From: Hyphomicrobiales bacterium
GTDB lineage: Bacteria > Pseudomonadota > Alphaproteobacteria > Rhizobiales > Methyloligellaceae
Direction: 5' to 3'
Length of the DNA stretch: 40,339 nt
Assembly: GCA_021775555.1 (NCBI GenBank)
Contig: JAJFHP010000035.1
Location: 1 to 40,339, forward strand
In this document: positions 34,029 to 40,339 of the stretch, one piece after another
Layout of the letters: every line of letters begins with the position of its first letter
Numbering within the stretch: the stretch's first letter is position 1
The notes under the pieces: generated by a model
Database searches by the model: none
What the model was told of the DNA's origin: nothing
What the model saw: only the letters and a program-made list of their open reading frames with translations
Position numbers and translations under genes: made by a program

Positions 34029-34648
34029 ACAGGCATGACCGGCCTTTTGCGGCGCGGCAGATAACTCTTCTGGGTCACCGAGAAGGACATATCGCAGCTG
34101 CCAACTCTTTTGCGGCTTGGTTCATTGGTCCCTTTTTCAGCCTGGAACACATCCATCTCCATTGCGCATTCGAACGGACGGCCGGTAGCCAGTTTTTCCT
34201 CGATATCAGTTTTTGCACGAGCCACGTATAGCGCGGGTCCTGTGCAATTTGCATGGAAATTGAAATCCATCTTCTTGCAAACGATGATGCAATCCGCACC
34301 GCAATGCTCGAACAGGATCATGCCGGCGGCGAGTTCTGCGTTGCCGAGGATCGCCGCGCCTGCCATGTCGCCATACCAGTTTCTGTTGGGCCGCCTGAAC
34401 GGGAGCAGGACATTCAGTGCATCCCCCTTGCGGAGGACCAGCCGAACACCCGAGTGATAGGCGAATGGCATCCAGAAGAAACTCAGGAATCTCCGCCAGA
34501 AAGGATTGAAGATCGCAAGTTCCGTGATCCGTTTGTCGAGATAATCGTAATTGCGGTCAGACCAGACGCGGTACCGCGCGCTCCAGCTCTGCCCGGAACG
34601 GCCCGCAGTACGTCGTAGACTCGTGGACTCAGCCCGTGCGCTTTTCAC
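34025..34648 (-). CDS. DUF4442 (hotdog-fold, thioesterase-like) protein
   Basis: The 207-residue protein resembles DUF4442 proteins, a hotdog-fold group related to PaaI/YiiD thioesterases: RRFLSFFWMPFAYHSGVRLV, LPFRRPNRNWYGDMAGAAIL, GNAELAAGMILFEHCGADCI and KKMDFNFHANCTGPALYVAR. Activity of the family is mostly untested. The start is a GTG at 34648 with GGGAG upstream. The first 30 residues are basic and Ser-rich and the C-terminus is also basic. Four TTAAC motifs lie in the 34749-34816 promoter region. It converges on the GGDEF/EAL gene with 8 bases between stops. Confidence 0.75.
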   Translation of the reverse strand: MKSARAESTSLRRTAGRSGQSWSARYRVWSDRNYDYLDKRITELAIFNPFWRRFLSFFWMPFAYHSGVRLVLRKGDALNVLLPFRRPNRNWYGDMAGAAILGNAELAAGMILFEHCGADCIIVCKKMDFNFHANCTGPALYVARAKTDIEEKLATGRPFECAMEMDVFQAEKGTNEPSRKRVGSCDMSFSVTQKSYLPRRKRPVMPV

Positions 34649-34839
34649 TTATTTCTCCCAGCCATACTTGGGCTTGCCAGCCCGGAACTTCATTGGAAGT
34701 AAAACTAGTCGCACATCAGTAAAGATATATAGCGACACCGAATCTAGATTAACGTGCCGTCCAATTCAATATAGTTAACAGAGACTAATAGCCGCAAGCG
34801 CTTAACAAAAATTAACGATTTGCTTGAATTCACCGATCC

Positions 34840-35004
34840 CTAAATGCCGATCAGATCGTAGCGCACATCCACGTCCAGAGTTCCCAGTATAAAGAACAAG
34901 GCCGTAGCCAGGGCTATGGCTGCAATGAGCAGCCAGCCGCTACGTTTTGATTTTGACTGGCCAGCGCCACTCTTGTCCGCCGCCGATGCTTGCCGCTTTG
35001 CCAT
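34840..35004 (-). CDS. Small single-pass membrane protein (54 aa)
   Basis: Read on the minus strand from ATG 35004, this 54-residue ORF starts with a basic, Ser/Ala-rich cytoplasmic segment (MAKRQASAADKSGAGQSKSK), then RSGWLLIAAIALATALFFIL as a clear membrane helix, and a short acidic end with DVDVRYDLIGI. AGGA lies about 9 bases upstream of the ATG. Positive-inside charge and a helix of the right length argue for a real gene. The gap to the DUF4442 start is 191 AT-rich bases, so it probably has its own transcript. I do not recognise a family; the length suits a small regulator or complex subunit, but no function is proposed. Confidence 0.65.
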   Translation of the reverse strand: MAKRQASAADKSGAGQSKSKRSGWLLIAAIALATALFFILGTLDVDVRYDLIGI

Positions 35005-35103
35005 CAATGCTGATCCTGTTTCTCATTGCACAAATAAGACTCATGAGCGTTTGACTTGCCCATGGGTCAGGATTGCAGATTGCCGGAGAATTTGAAAGTT
35101 AGC

Positions 35104-35165
35104 TGGTGGAGGAAGACAATAGGGAAGGGGGGTCACTATACAACAGAACGCGCCTTCCTCCACCA
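35104..35165. repeat. Perfect 12-bp inverted repeat with 38-base spacer
   Basis: TGGTGGAGGAAG (35104-35115) and CTTCCTCCACCA (35154-35165) are exact reverse complements. Such exact arms that far apart are rare by chance in a short gap. They could be terminal repeats of a tiny element or the stem of an RNA. Confidence 0.7.
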
Positions 35166-35248
35166 AACAAGCACCAGCAACGCAACACCTTTACGCCAGT
35201 GCACCCTATTCATAGCAAGCTCCTTGCCAACTTGGCGTGCACCAGAAA

Positions 35249-35294
35249 TATCAAGATATAGATATATGAATGGTGGATTGTCTATATATTGATA
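35249..35294. repeat. AT-rich 14-bp inverted repeat
   Basis: TATCAAGATATAGA (35249-35262) and TCTATATATTGATA (35281-35294) are inverted with one mismatch around 18 bases. It lies just beyond the stop of the GATase gene and may end its transcript, although no T-run follows on that strand. Confidence 0.6.
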
Positions 35295-35365
35295 AATTAG
35301 GGATGCAAATGCGCCATGCGATTGCCCCATTGGGCAAGGATATCCTCCAACCCGGCAGATGTTTC

Positions 35366-36160
35366 CTACTCAAGGGCGGGTTCTGGAGATGCGCCATCAA
35401 CGCCCGCGCCAACCCATCGGGCGAGGAACTGCCCAAGCCACTGACGCTGGCCTGTCCCATACCGCATGTGTTCCGTGCGGTGCACAGCGCCGGGTCTGGC
35501 GCCGGGCAGTACCAGCCGGTAGCCTGAGCGCGTTACCCAGCGATTCATCACCAGATGCGTGATCTCCGGGTGGAACTGGAGCCCGAATGCAGACCCATAT
35601 TTGAACGCCTGTTCACCGAAAAATTCTCCCGTGGCCAACAGCACGCTGCTGTCCGGAGCGGAGAAACCTTCACGATGCCACTGATACACATGGGCCGGCC
35701 AGTCCATCATGGCCGCCCCTTCCGTGGTGGGTGTAATCGGGTAGTAGCCATGCTCCACAAATCCGTCAGGGTGCGCGCATACGTCGCCCCCAAGATGGGC
35801 AGCAAGCATCTGTGCGCCGAGGCAAATGCCTAAAAATGGCTTGTCCTCTTTCAGTGCAACGGAAATCCAATCTGTCTCGCGGCGGATAAAATCGTCATCG
35901 TCATTCGCACTTTGCGGCCCGCCGAATATAACGGCACCAGCATGCCCCTCAAGCGTTTCGGGCAATGGGTCCCCGAAGCGCGGGCGGCGAATGTCGAGGG
36001 AGTAACCGTTGGCGCGAAACCAGTTGCCCACATTGCCAGGCGAAGAAGCATGCTGATGCACGATCATCAGTACGGGAAGCCGGCCATGTTCCACTGACGG
36101 CACCGGTCCGCCCCACAGCAAATTCCCGCCCTCGCCGAGCCTGTCGAGCCGCTTATGCAT
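35366..36160 (-). CDS. Class I glutamine amidotransferase-like protein
   Basis: The 264-residue protein has the class I GATase fold with nucleophile Cys113 in FLGICLGAQMLAAHLGG and the His197/Glu199 pair in LQFHPEITH, so the triad is intact. LPVLMIVHQHASSPGNVGNW and AGAVIFGGPQSANDDDDFIR match the stand-alone GMP-synthase-like group, some of which act on gamma-glutamyl compounds. It has no synthetase partner domain. ATG 36160 overlaps the SDR stop by 8 bases, which shows coupling; the first about 30 residues before the fold are unusual, and a shorter protein is possible. It is the third gene of a TerB-SDR-GATase operon. Confidence 0.9.
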   Translation of the reverse strand: MHKRLDRLGEGGNLLWGGPVPSVEHGRLPVLMIVHQHASSPGNVGNWFRANGYSLDIRRPRFGDPLPETLEGHAGAVIFGGPQSANDDDDFIRRETDWISVALKEDKPFLGICLGAQMLAAHLGGDVCAHPDGFVEHGYYPITPTTEGAAMMDWPAHVYQWHREGFSAPDSSVLLATGEFFGEQAFKYGSAFGLQFHPEITHLVMNRWVTRSGYRLVLPGARPGAVHRTEHMRYGTGQRQWLGQFLARWVGAGVDGASPEPALE

Positions 36161-36977
36161 TGCTCGCGCCTTCCCTGCGTCTCAAAAGCCAGGCCGCGAA
36201 GGGCACCAGCAGAGTGTGCGGCAGGATGCGAAGGAATTGTGCGCTGATGTAGTTGATAAAACCCGGCACGATAACCATTCGCCCGCGCACGAAATTTCTG
36301 TAAGCGCTTTGTGCCGCCTGCTCCACGCTCATGAGCCCCATGAAACGAATGTAAATATCATTCTGTGACTCCATGCGCTCATGGAAGCGGGTTGCCAGGG
36401 GGCCCGGCGCGAACACCGAAACGCGCACATTGGTACCGGCCACCTCGTAGGCCAAGGCCTCGCTTAAGGACATAACGTATGACTTGCTCGCATAATAGGC
36501 CGCCTGAAAGGGACCAGGGAGATATCCACCAAGGGATGCGATATTGAGCACGCCGCCAGAGCCGCGAGCAATCATACCCGGCAACAGCCGGTGAGTGAGG
36601 TCGGTTACGGCCCGCATATTGAGATCGGCCAGGCGCATGAGATCGTCGCTTCCATTCTCCACAAAAGGTCCACTCAGACCGATGCCCGCGTTATTCACCA
36701 GAAATTCGGCGTGAAGTCCATATTCATTGAGCGCGCACTCAACGCTTTTGCAGCCCTCTATGGTGGAAAGGTCGGCGCTATGGGTGTGAACATCCACCCC
36801 TGTCGCCCTGGCAAGTTCCGCCGCCGCTGCTGTCAGTGCTGAACCGGTGCGCGCCACCAGCAGCAGGGCATGTCCGGCGCGGGCAAATTCATGTGCGAGC
36901 GCCAGTCCAAGGCCTTCGCTGGCGCCGGTTATGAGCGCGACCGGCACCGTTTCGCGCTCAGCTATAGCGGCTCTCAA
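36153..36977 (-). CDS. Short-chain dehydrogenase/reductase
   Basis: The product of up to 274 residues is a classical SDR: VALITGASEGLGLALAHEFA holds the TGxxxGxG cofactor loop, FLVNNAGIGLSGPF the NNAG motif, and LNIASLGGYLPGPFQAAYYA with SK the Ser-Tyr-x3-Lys catalytic set. It should reduce or oxidise a carbonyl/hydroxyl group using NAD(P). The hydrophobic C-terminal part (NYISAQFLRILPHTLLVPFA) may attach to a membrane and resembles DltE-like SDRs. The start is probably the TTG at 36977, inside the TerB gene end (20-base overlap); the conserved fold begins about 12 residues later. Confidence 0.92.
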   Translation of the reverse strand: MRAAIAERETVPVALITGASEGLGLALAHEFARAGHALLLVARTGSALTAAAAELARATGVDVHTHSADLSTIEGCKSVECALNEYGLHAEFLVNNAGIGLSGPFVENGSDDLMRLADLNMRAVTDLTHRLLPGMIARGSGGVLNIASLGGYLPGPFQAAYYASKSYVMSLSEALAYEVAGTNVRVSVFAPGPLATRFHERMESQNDIYIRFMGLMSVEQAAQSAYRNFVRGRMVIVPGFINYISAQFLRILPHTLLVPFAAWLLRRREGASNA

Positions 36978-37422
36978 CGGTCTTTCTCAAGGCAATGCGG
37001 TCGCGTGAAGTCACGCCGAGAAGCTCCGCTGCGCGCCAGACGAGATTGGCCTCAAGCTCATGAATAATGCCGTCGGCCACGACGATCTCCCACAGCATCT
37101 CGACAATTTTCAACCGTTCGGGCCGGTCGAGATGGCGGGTGAGAACGCTGGTGAATCCATACAGGTCGACCGCGTCCTGTTCCGTTTTGGCAGCTTGGGT
37201 AATCAGCCGGCCCGCCTGGCCATGGTCAAGCTCGAACCGCCGTTCCAGGACATCCCGCAGCACCTCGGTTTCGGAACGGCTGACCTCGCCGTCAACGACG
37301 GTGGCATGAACCAGCAGAGCGGCCGCCGCCAGTCGAACCTCTTCCTCGCCCATATCCTGGCGCGCAGGCTCCACGCCCGAAAAGCGTTCGGAAATGTCCT
37401 TGAGCTTCTCCCAAAATGCCAT
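36958..37422 (-). CDS. TerB-family (tellurite-resistance B-like) protein
   Basis: From ATG 37422 the 154-residue protein has the all-helical TerB fold: EEEVRLAAAALLVHATVVDG, SRSETEVLRDVLERRFELDH, and EMLWEIVVADGIIHELEANL with VVDG and VADG acidic metal-binding turns. TerB-like proteins are widespread and not restricted to tellurite resistance; here there are no other ter genes, so resistance is not implied. A TTG at 37440 would add six residues. It leads an operon with the SDR and GATase. Confidence 0.9.
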   Translation of the reverse strand: MAFWEKLKDISERFSGVEPARQDMGEEEVRLAAAALLVHATVVDGEVSRSETEVLRDVLERRFELDHGQAGRLITQAAKTEQDAVDLYGFTSVLTRHLDRPERLKIVEMLWEIVVADGIIHELEANLVWRAAELLGVTSRDRIALRKTVESRYS

Positions 37423-37523
37423 CGTGCGCCCGTTTTTCAATCCAGCTATGCTAGAAATATAGCATAAGAATTAGCAAATGGTGATCGCCGCCTTGGCGCC
37501 ACCCTCTTACGGCAGTTTGCGCG

Positions 37524-38543
37524 ATGACCCGAATTCGTACATTTTTACCCGCCTCATTTCACAATCTGGCAGCTTTAATACTGGTGATACTCACCTGTCA
37601 GGCCCTGTTTATGGCGTCCCACGCCCGTGCCAACAGCGCGTTCGTGAAGGAAATGAAGGCACAGAATGCACATCACTTTAAAAAGCCGGTCATCCTGCCA
37701 GAAGCAAAGAAGCCAGCAACTCTCGAGCGCGAGTGGGAAGACAAGATAACGCGCACGAGCTGGCAATTAAGTGAAGGTCCCATCAGCATTTTGATCACCT
37801 TGACCAAGGGCGGCCCGCCTGACGGTTTGCTGACCATGATCCCGATCCTCTCCCTGTCCGTTGAGGGAAAGAAAATGCTTAGAGTTGAGGGCAGTGAATC
37901 CTTCCCCGACAACCCGGTGTTCGTGGTCCAGATAGCGGAACTGGATCCCGGCAATCCCTACAAGGAAGTGGTTTTTTCCACCTTTACCGGTGGGGCGCAT
38001 TGCTGCTCGGATACGCGCATCCTCACCAGCTCAAAGGACGGGAAGACCTGGAAAACGATCGAGATGGACTCGATTGATGGAGAACCTCTCGAAGTGCGCG
38101 ACCTCAATGGCGATGGTCGATTTGAATTCGCCTTTCCCGATAACTCGTTTCTCTACACCTTCGGGTGCTATGCCTGCTCGGCCGCACCTCTTCACGTACT
38201 CCAGCTACAGGACGGCAATTTGAGAGATGTTTCCGGCCAATCTCAATTTCGACCCAACCAGGTGAAATCGCTTGAAAACCTGATTGAATGGGCCGGGGAT
38301 GGCATGGACATGAATGGCTTCCTGGCCGGCTATGTGGCCCAGAAAATCCTGTTGGGAGAAGGGGCGCAAGCGTGGAAGCTGATGCTGAAATACTATGACC
38401 GCAAGGGCGACTGGGGTCTTGATTTTTGTAGCGTGAAGGAGAATGACAAGGGTGAGTGCCCGCCGGGCAAAAATAAAACCCTGAGCTATCCTGATGCGCT
38501 GGAGCGCTTCTACAAAAAAACCGGCTATGAGCTGAAAAAGTAA
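37524..38543 (+). CDS. Secreted protein of unknown function with a DxNGDG repeat-like motif
   Basis: The 339-residue protein has an N-terminal signal peptide (a hydrophobic stretch within LAALILVILTCQALFMASHA) with probable cleavage after ARA near residue 36. The mature part is mainly beta-rich and includes FSTFTGGAHCCSDTRILTSS with two adjacent Cys, VRDLNGDGRFEFAFPDNSFL, which looks like a calcium-binding or FG-GAP/VCBS-type loop, and YTFGCYACSAAPLHVLQLQD with two more Cys that could form disulfides. The C-terminal part is helical and lacks a membrane helix. It resembles FG-GAP-like secreted proteins only in that motif, so no family is assigned. It is followed 14 bases later by a cupin gene, so cotranscription is likely. 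Confidence 0.85.
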   Translation: MTRIRTFLPASFHNLAALILVILTCQALFMASHARANSAFVKEMKAQNAHHFKKPVILPEAKKPATLEREWEDKITRTSWQLSEGPISILITLTKGGPPDGLLTMIPILSLSVEGKKMLRVEGSESFPDNPVFVVQIAELDPGNPYKEVVFSTFTGGAHCCSDTRILTSSKDGKTWKTIEMDSIDGEPLEVRDLNGDGRFEFAFPDNSFLYTFGCYACSAAPLHVLQLQDGNLRDVSGQSQFRPNQVKSLENLIEWAGDGMDMNGFLAGYVAQKILLGEGAQAWKLMLKYYDRKGDWGLDFCSVKENDKGECPPGKNKTLSYPDALERFYKKTGYELKK

Positions 38544-38557
38544 CTGGAGGAAATCAC

Positions 38558-38935
38558 GTGTCGAACAAGAATTTCTTCAATCTGCATGACCTGACCCAGG
38601 GCATCCAGCGTGACCTGACAGAAGGTCTCACCGCGCGGGTGTTCCCCGGCGGGCAGGCGATGATTTCAGTGGTGAGCATTGAGCCGGGACACAAGGGCAA
38701 GCTGCATTCCCACCCTGAAGAACAGTGGGGTCTTCTCCTCAAAGGCAGTGGCACCCGCACACAAGACGGCGAGGAAATCGAGGTTCGTGAAGGCGACTTC
38801 TGGTGTACCCCGGGCCATGTCGAACACACCTTTCAGGCCGGGCCTGATGGTGCCACCGTGTATGATGTGTTCGCGCCGCCGCGTGAGGATTACAAGCAGG
38901 CCGGTAGCGGGTTTGGAAATGCAGAGACGGAGTAG
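38558..38935 (+). CDS. Small cupin-domain protein
   Basis: The 125-residue protein has one cupin barrel with all metal ligands: VVSIEPGHKGKLHSHPEEQW gives His-x-His and Glu, and VREGDFWCTPGHVEHTFQAG gives the second-motif His pair. The start ATG-equivalent is a GTG at 38558 after CTGGAGGAAATC, a strong ribosome-binding site. The substrate is unknown; this cupin type occurs in dioxygenases, isomerases and sensors. It shares little beyond the fold with the cupin at 29284. A paired-hairpin repeat follows and may mark the end of the transcript. Confidence 0.9.
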   Translation: MSNKNFFNLHDLTQGIQRDLTEGLTARVFPGGQAMISVVSIEPGHKGKLHSHPEEQWGLLLKGSGTRTQDGEEIEVREGDFWCTPGHVEHTFQAGPDGATVYDVFAPPREDYKQAGSGFGNAETE

Positions 38936-39010
38936 AGCGGCTCAACAAGTTCTGCATGCCCAGGGCTTGGACACAGGGATATGCAGCAACAGTCGAACAA
39001 AGCTGTTGAA

Positions 39011-39084
39011 TGTCCGCTTTCGGGGGTAAAGCGGACTCTCTGAGAGGCCGTGATTTATGTCCGCTTATGACCCAAAACGGACAT
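39011..39084. repeat. Dispersed paired-hairpin repeat, copy C
   Basis: The first hairpin has perfect 9-bp arms, GTCCGCTTT (39012-39020) and AAAGCGGAC (39028-39036), around CGGGGGT. About 20 bases later ATGTCCG (39057-39063) and CGGACAT (39078-39084) form a second one. The order, arms and spacing match copy A at 10229-10303, and copy B at 10998 carries the same arms. The remainder of the 38936-39172 gap shows no other feature. Confidence 0.85.
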
Positions 39085-39172
39085 TGGGCCTGTTCAACTC
39101 ACGAGATTGGTGATTCACCTCATCTGGCCTAAAAGGTGCTATCTGTTTCGGTTTATCCGGGGCCCAGGCCAC

Positions 39173-40228
39173 ATGAAAAATGATGATCTCCTCGTCATAC
39201 TGAACGCGCTCGTGGAGCCGGTTTTTCTGGTGAGCGCGAAGCGTCAAATCACGCTTGCAAATAGTGCTGCCGAAGAGCTTTTCGGAGAATCACAAATTGG
39301 CAAGGATTTCGTTTATGCGATCCGCAACCCGGATGCCTTGAAATGTATCGAAGCGGTTTTGCAAGGCCAGGCGGCGGCCGAGGCTGTAATTTCCCTGCCC
39401 GTTCCGGTGCGCGCAACCTACAAGCTTTCATCCGTGCACCTTGAAGGCGGAGACGGGGTGCAAGCAGAAGCCGTCGTCTCTCTGCACGACATCTCGCATG
39501 TTCTGGAGGCTGAACAGATGCGCAGCGATTTCGTGGCCAATGTGAGCCACGAATTGCGTTCCCCGCTCACGGCGCTGAGCGGTGGCATAGAAACGCTTAA
39601 AGGCGCTGCAAAGAATGATCCGGCGGCGCGGGAGCGCTTCCTCGACATCATGGAGCGTGAAGCGTCACGCATGACCCGGCTGATCGGAGACCTGCTGTCG
39701 CTGTCGCGCGTTGAGGTCAATGAGCATGTGCGTCCGTCCGAGCGTGTGAATGTGCTGGCTGTTGTCGAGAAAGTCGTGGATGCGCTGGAGACCCAATCCA
39801 AGGCTGAGAAAAAGCCGATAAAGCTGCAAAGCTCGAAAGGGGACTGGAATGTACCGGGCGATCAGGATCAGCTGACGCAGATTTTTCAGAACCTGATCGA
39901 CAATGCCCTCAAATACAGCCGTGAAAACTCCAAGGTCATGGTTTCCCTGACCCGCAGAGACAAGGTCGTCGGCATGACCGGCCCGGCTCTTGTGGTTGAG
40001 GTCAAGGACCAGGGAGAGGGCATTCCGGCTGAACATATTCCCCGGCTGACGGAACGTTTCTACCGGGTCGACGACAGCCGCTCGCGCGAGAAAGGCGGCA
40101 CCGGGCTCGGCCTTGCAATCGTGAAACATATTCTGAACCGGCACCGTGGCCGCCTGCTCATCGAGAGTGAAAAGGGAAAGGGCAGCACCTTTATCGTCTG
40201 CCTGCCGCTCGATGCGGCCGTGCAATAA
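39173..40228 (+). CDS. phoR: PhoR-type sensor histidine kinase without membrane helices
   Basis: From ATG 39173 the 351-residue product has an N-terminal PAS domain (DLLVILNALVEPVFLVSAKR), a HisKA domain with His126 in SDFVANVSHELRSPLTALSG, and a HATPase domain with N-box QIFQNLIDNALKYSREN, G1 VKDQGEGIPAEHIPRLTERF and G2 EKGGTGLGLAIVKHIL. YRVDDSRSREKGGTGLGLAI is typical of PhoR. Unlike the E. coli enzyme it has no transmembrane segment, so it must sense phosphate indirectly, presumably through PstSCAB-PhoU. The Pho box right after its stop strongly supports the assignment to the phosphate regulon. The frame opens at 39107, but those residues are unlike the family. Confidence 0.88.
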   Translation: MKNDDLLVILNALVEPVFLVSAKRQITLANSAAEELFGESQIGKDFVYAIRNPDALKCIEAVLQGQAAAEAVISLPVPVRATYKLSSVHLEGGDGVQAEAVVSLHDISHVLEAEQMRSDFVANVSHELRSPLTALSGGIETLKGAAKNDPAARERFLDIMEREASRMTRLIGDLLSLSRVEVNEHVRPSERVNVLAVVEKVVDALETQSKAEKKPIKLQSSKGDWNVPGDQDQLTQIFQNLIDNALKYSRENSKVMVSLTRRDKVVGMTGPALVVEVKDQGEGIPAEHIPRLTERFYRVDDSRSREKGGTGLGLAIVKHILNRHRGRLLIESEKGKGSTFIVCLPLDAAVQ

Positions 40229-40234
40229 TTTCCA

Positions 40235-40252
40235 CTGTCATAAAACTGTTAC
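40235..40252 (+). promoter_or_regulatory. Pho box (PhoB-binding site)
   Basis: CTGTCATAAAACTGTTAC comprises two 7-base repeats, CTGTCAT and CTGTTAC, separated by AAAA, and matches the PhoB consensus CTGTCATaaAaCTGTCA at nearly every position. It starts 7 bases after the phoR stop and points to the gene beyond the right edge, whose likely ribosome-binding site AGGAGAG ends the window. In this context that gene is probably pstS or another pst gene, but it cannot be seen. Confidence 0.88.
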
Positions 40253-40339
40253 GCAAACGCCATAAATCCTAAGCACCGGGCTCCTAAAGAGATCGTGCTG
40301 GCGCTCAATACGGACGCGCCGGACGTAACCACAGGAGAG

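Larger units (their letters stand above)
35005..35365. other. Repeat-rich intergenic gap without a supported gene
   Basis: These 361 bases hold no convincing ORF on either strand. They contain a 12-bp perfect inverted repeat (35104-35115 with 35154-35165), a small palindrome GCCAACTTGGC (35226-35236) and a 14-bp AT-rich inverted repeat (35249-35262 with 35281-35294). The low GC and stacked repeats suggest a mobile-element remnant or an untranslated RNA. Confidence 0.5.

Noticed and set aside
34655-34700. 14-codon minus-strand mini-ORF ending just before the DUF4442 start
   Set aside because: It could be a leader peptide (MKFRAGKPKYGWEK), but there is no ribosome-binding site, so it cannot be distinguished from chance.
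36958-37422. Tellurite-resistance locus
   Set aside because: Only a TerB-like gene is present; terC, terD or terZ neighbours are missing.

Overview
The window is chromosomal DNA of an alphaproteobacterium with GC-rich coding regions. Support for this comes from the HrcA/GrpE/DnaK/DnaJ block next to rph-rdgB-hemW, a glutathione synthetase, a PhoR-type kinase followed by a canonical Pho box, and an alphaproteobacterial-style RpoH promoter in front of dnaK. The genus cannot be named from sequence alone. I see no phage, insertion sequence, CRISPR array or rRNA. The one RNA gene is a tRNA-Ala(CGC).

Layout. 1-4.0 kb: 5' part of a YifB/ComM ATPase, a hotdog thioesterase, a class III CoA-transferase and a tandem-2TM protein with a histone-like basic tail. 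4.0-9.2 kb: gshB-yraN-rsmI diverging from an LpoA-like lipoprotein and a nucleotide-pyrophosphatase-type phosphatase. 9.2-11.7 kb: SRPBCC protein, arfB, a small orphan ORF in an AT-richer gap, and a GST. 11.8-14.3 kb: hemW, rdgB and rph on the minus strand. 14.4-23.9 kb: the chaperone block hrcA-grpE, VOC/alkB/ZIP genes, then dnaK-dnaJ-pyrF-MFS-DUF1330. 24.2-29.7 kb: an accessory cluster of an IclR regulator, a complete SsuABC-type ABC importer, an amidase and a cupin. 29.7-31.5 kb: yggT, yggU, folD and tRNA-Ala. 31.7-35.0 kb: a GGDEF/EAL protein, a DUF4442 protein and a 54-aa membrane peptide. 35.0-37.4 kb: a repeat-rich gap, then an overlapping TerB-SDR-GATase operon. 37.5-40.3 kb: a secreted orphan protein, a cupin, phoR and the Pho box of a gene beyond the edge.

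The best candidate for an undescribed system is the IclR-ABC-amidase-cupin cluster. Its gene content suggests import of a small organic compound carrying an amide bond, followed by intracellular hydrolysis, under a local regulator with several palindromic candidate operators. The substrate cannot be read from the sequence. Other notable signals are a long near-perfect palindrome between two convergent genes (1935-2003), a dispersed paired-hairpin repeat built on GTCCGCTTT/AAAGCGGAC, an EAL protein with a degenerate GGDEF site (GNDEF), and a small single-pass membrane protein at 34840-35004.
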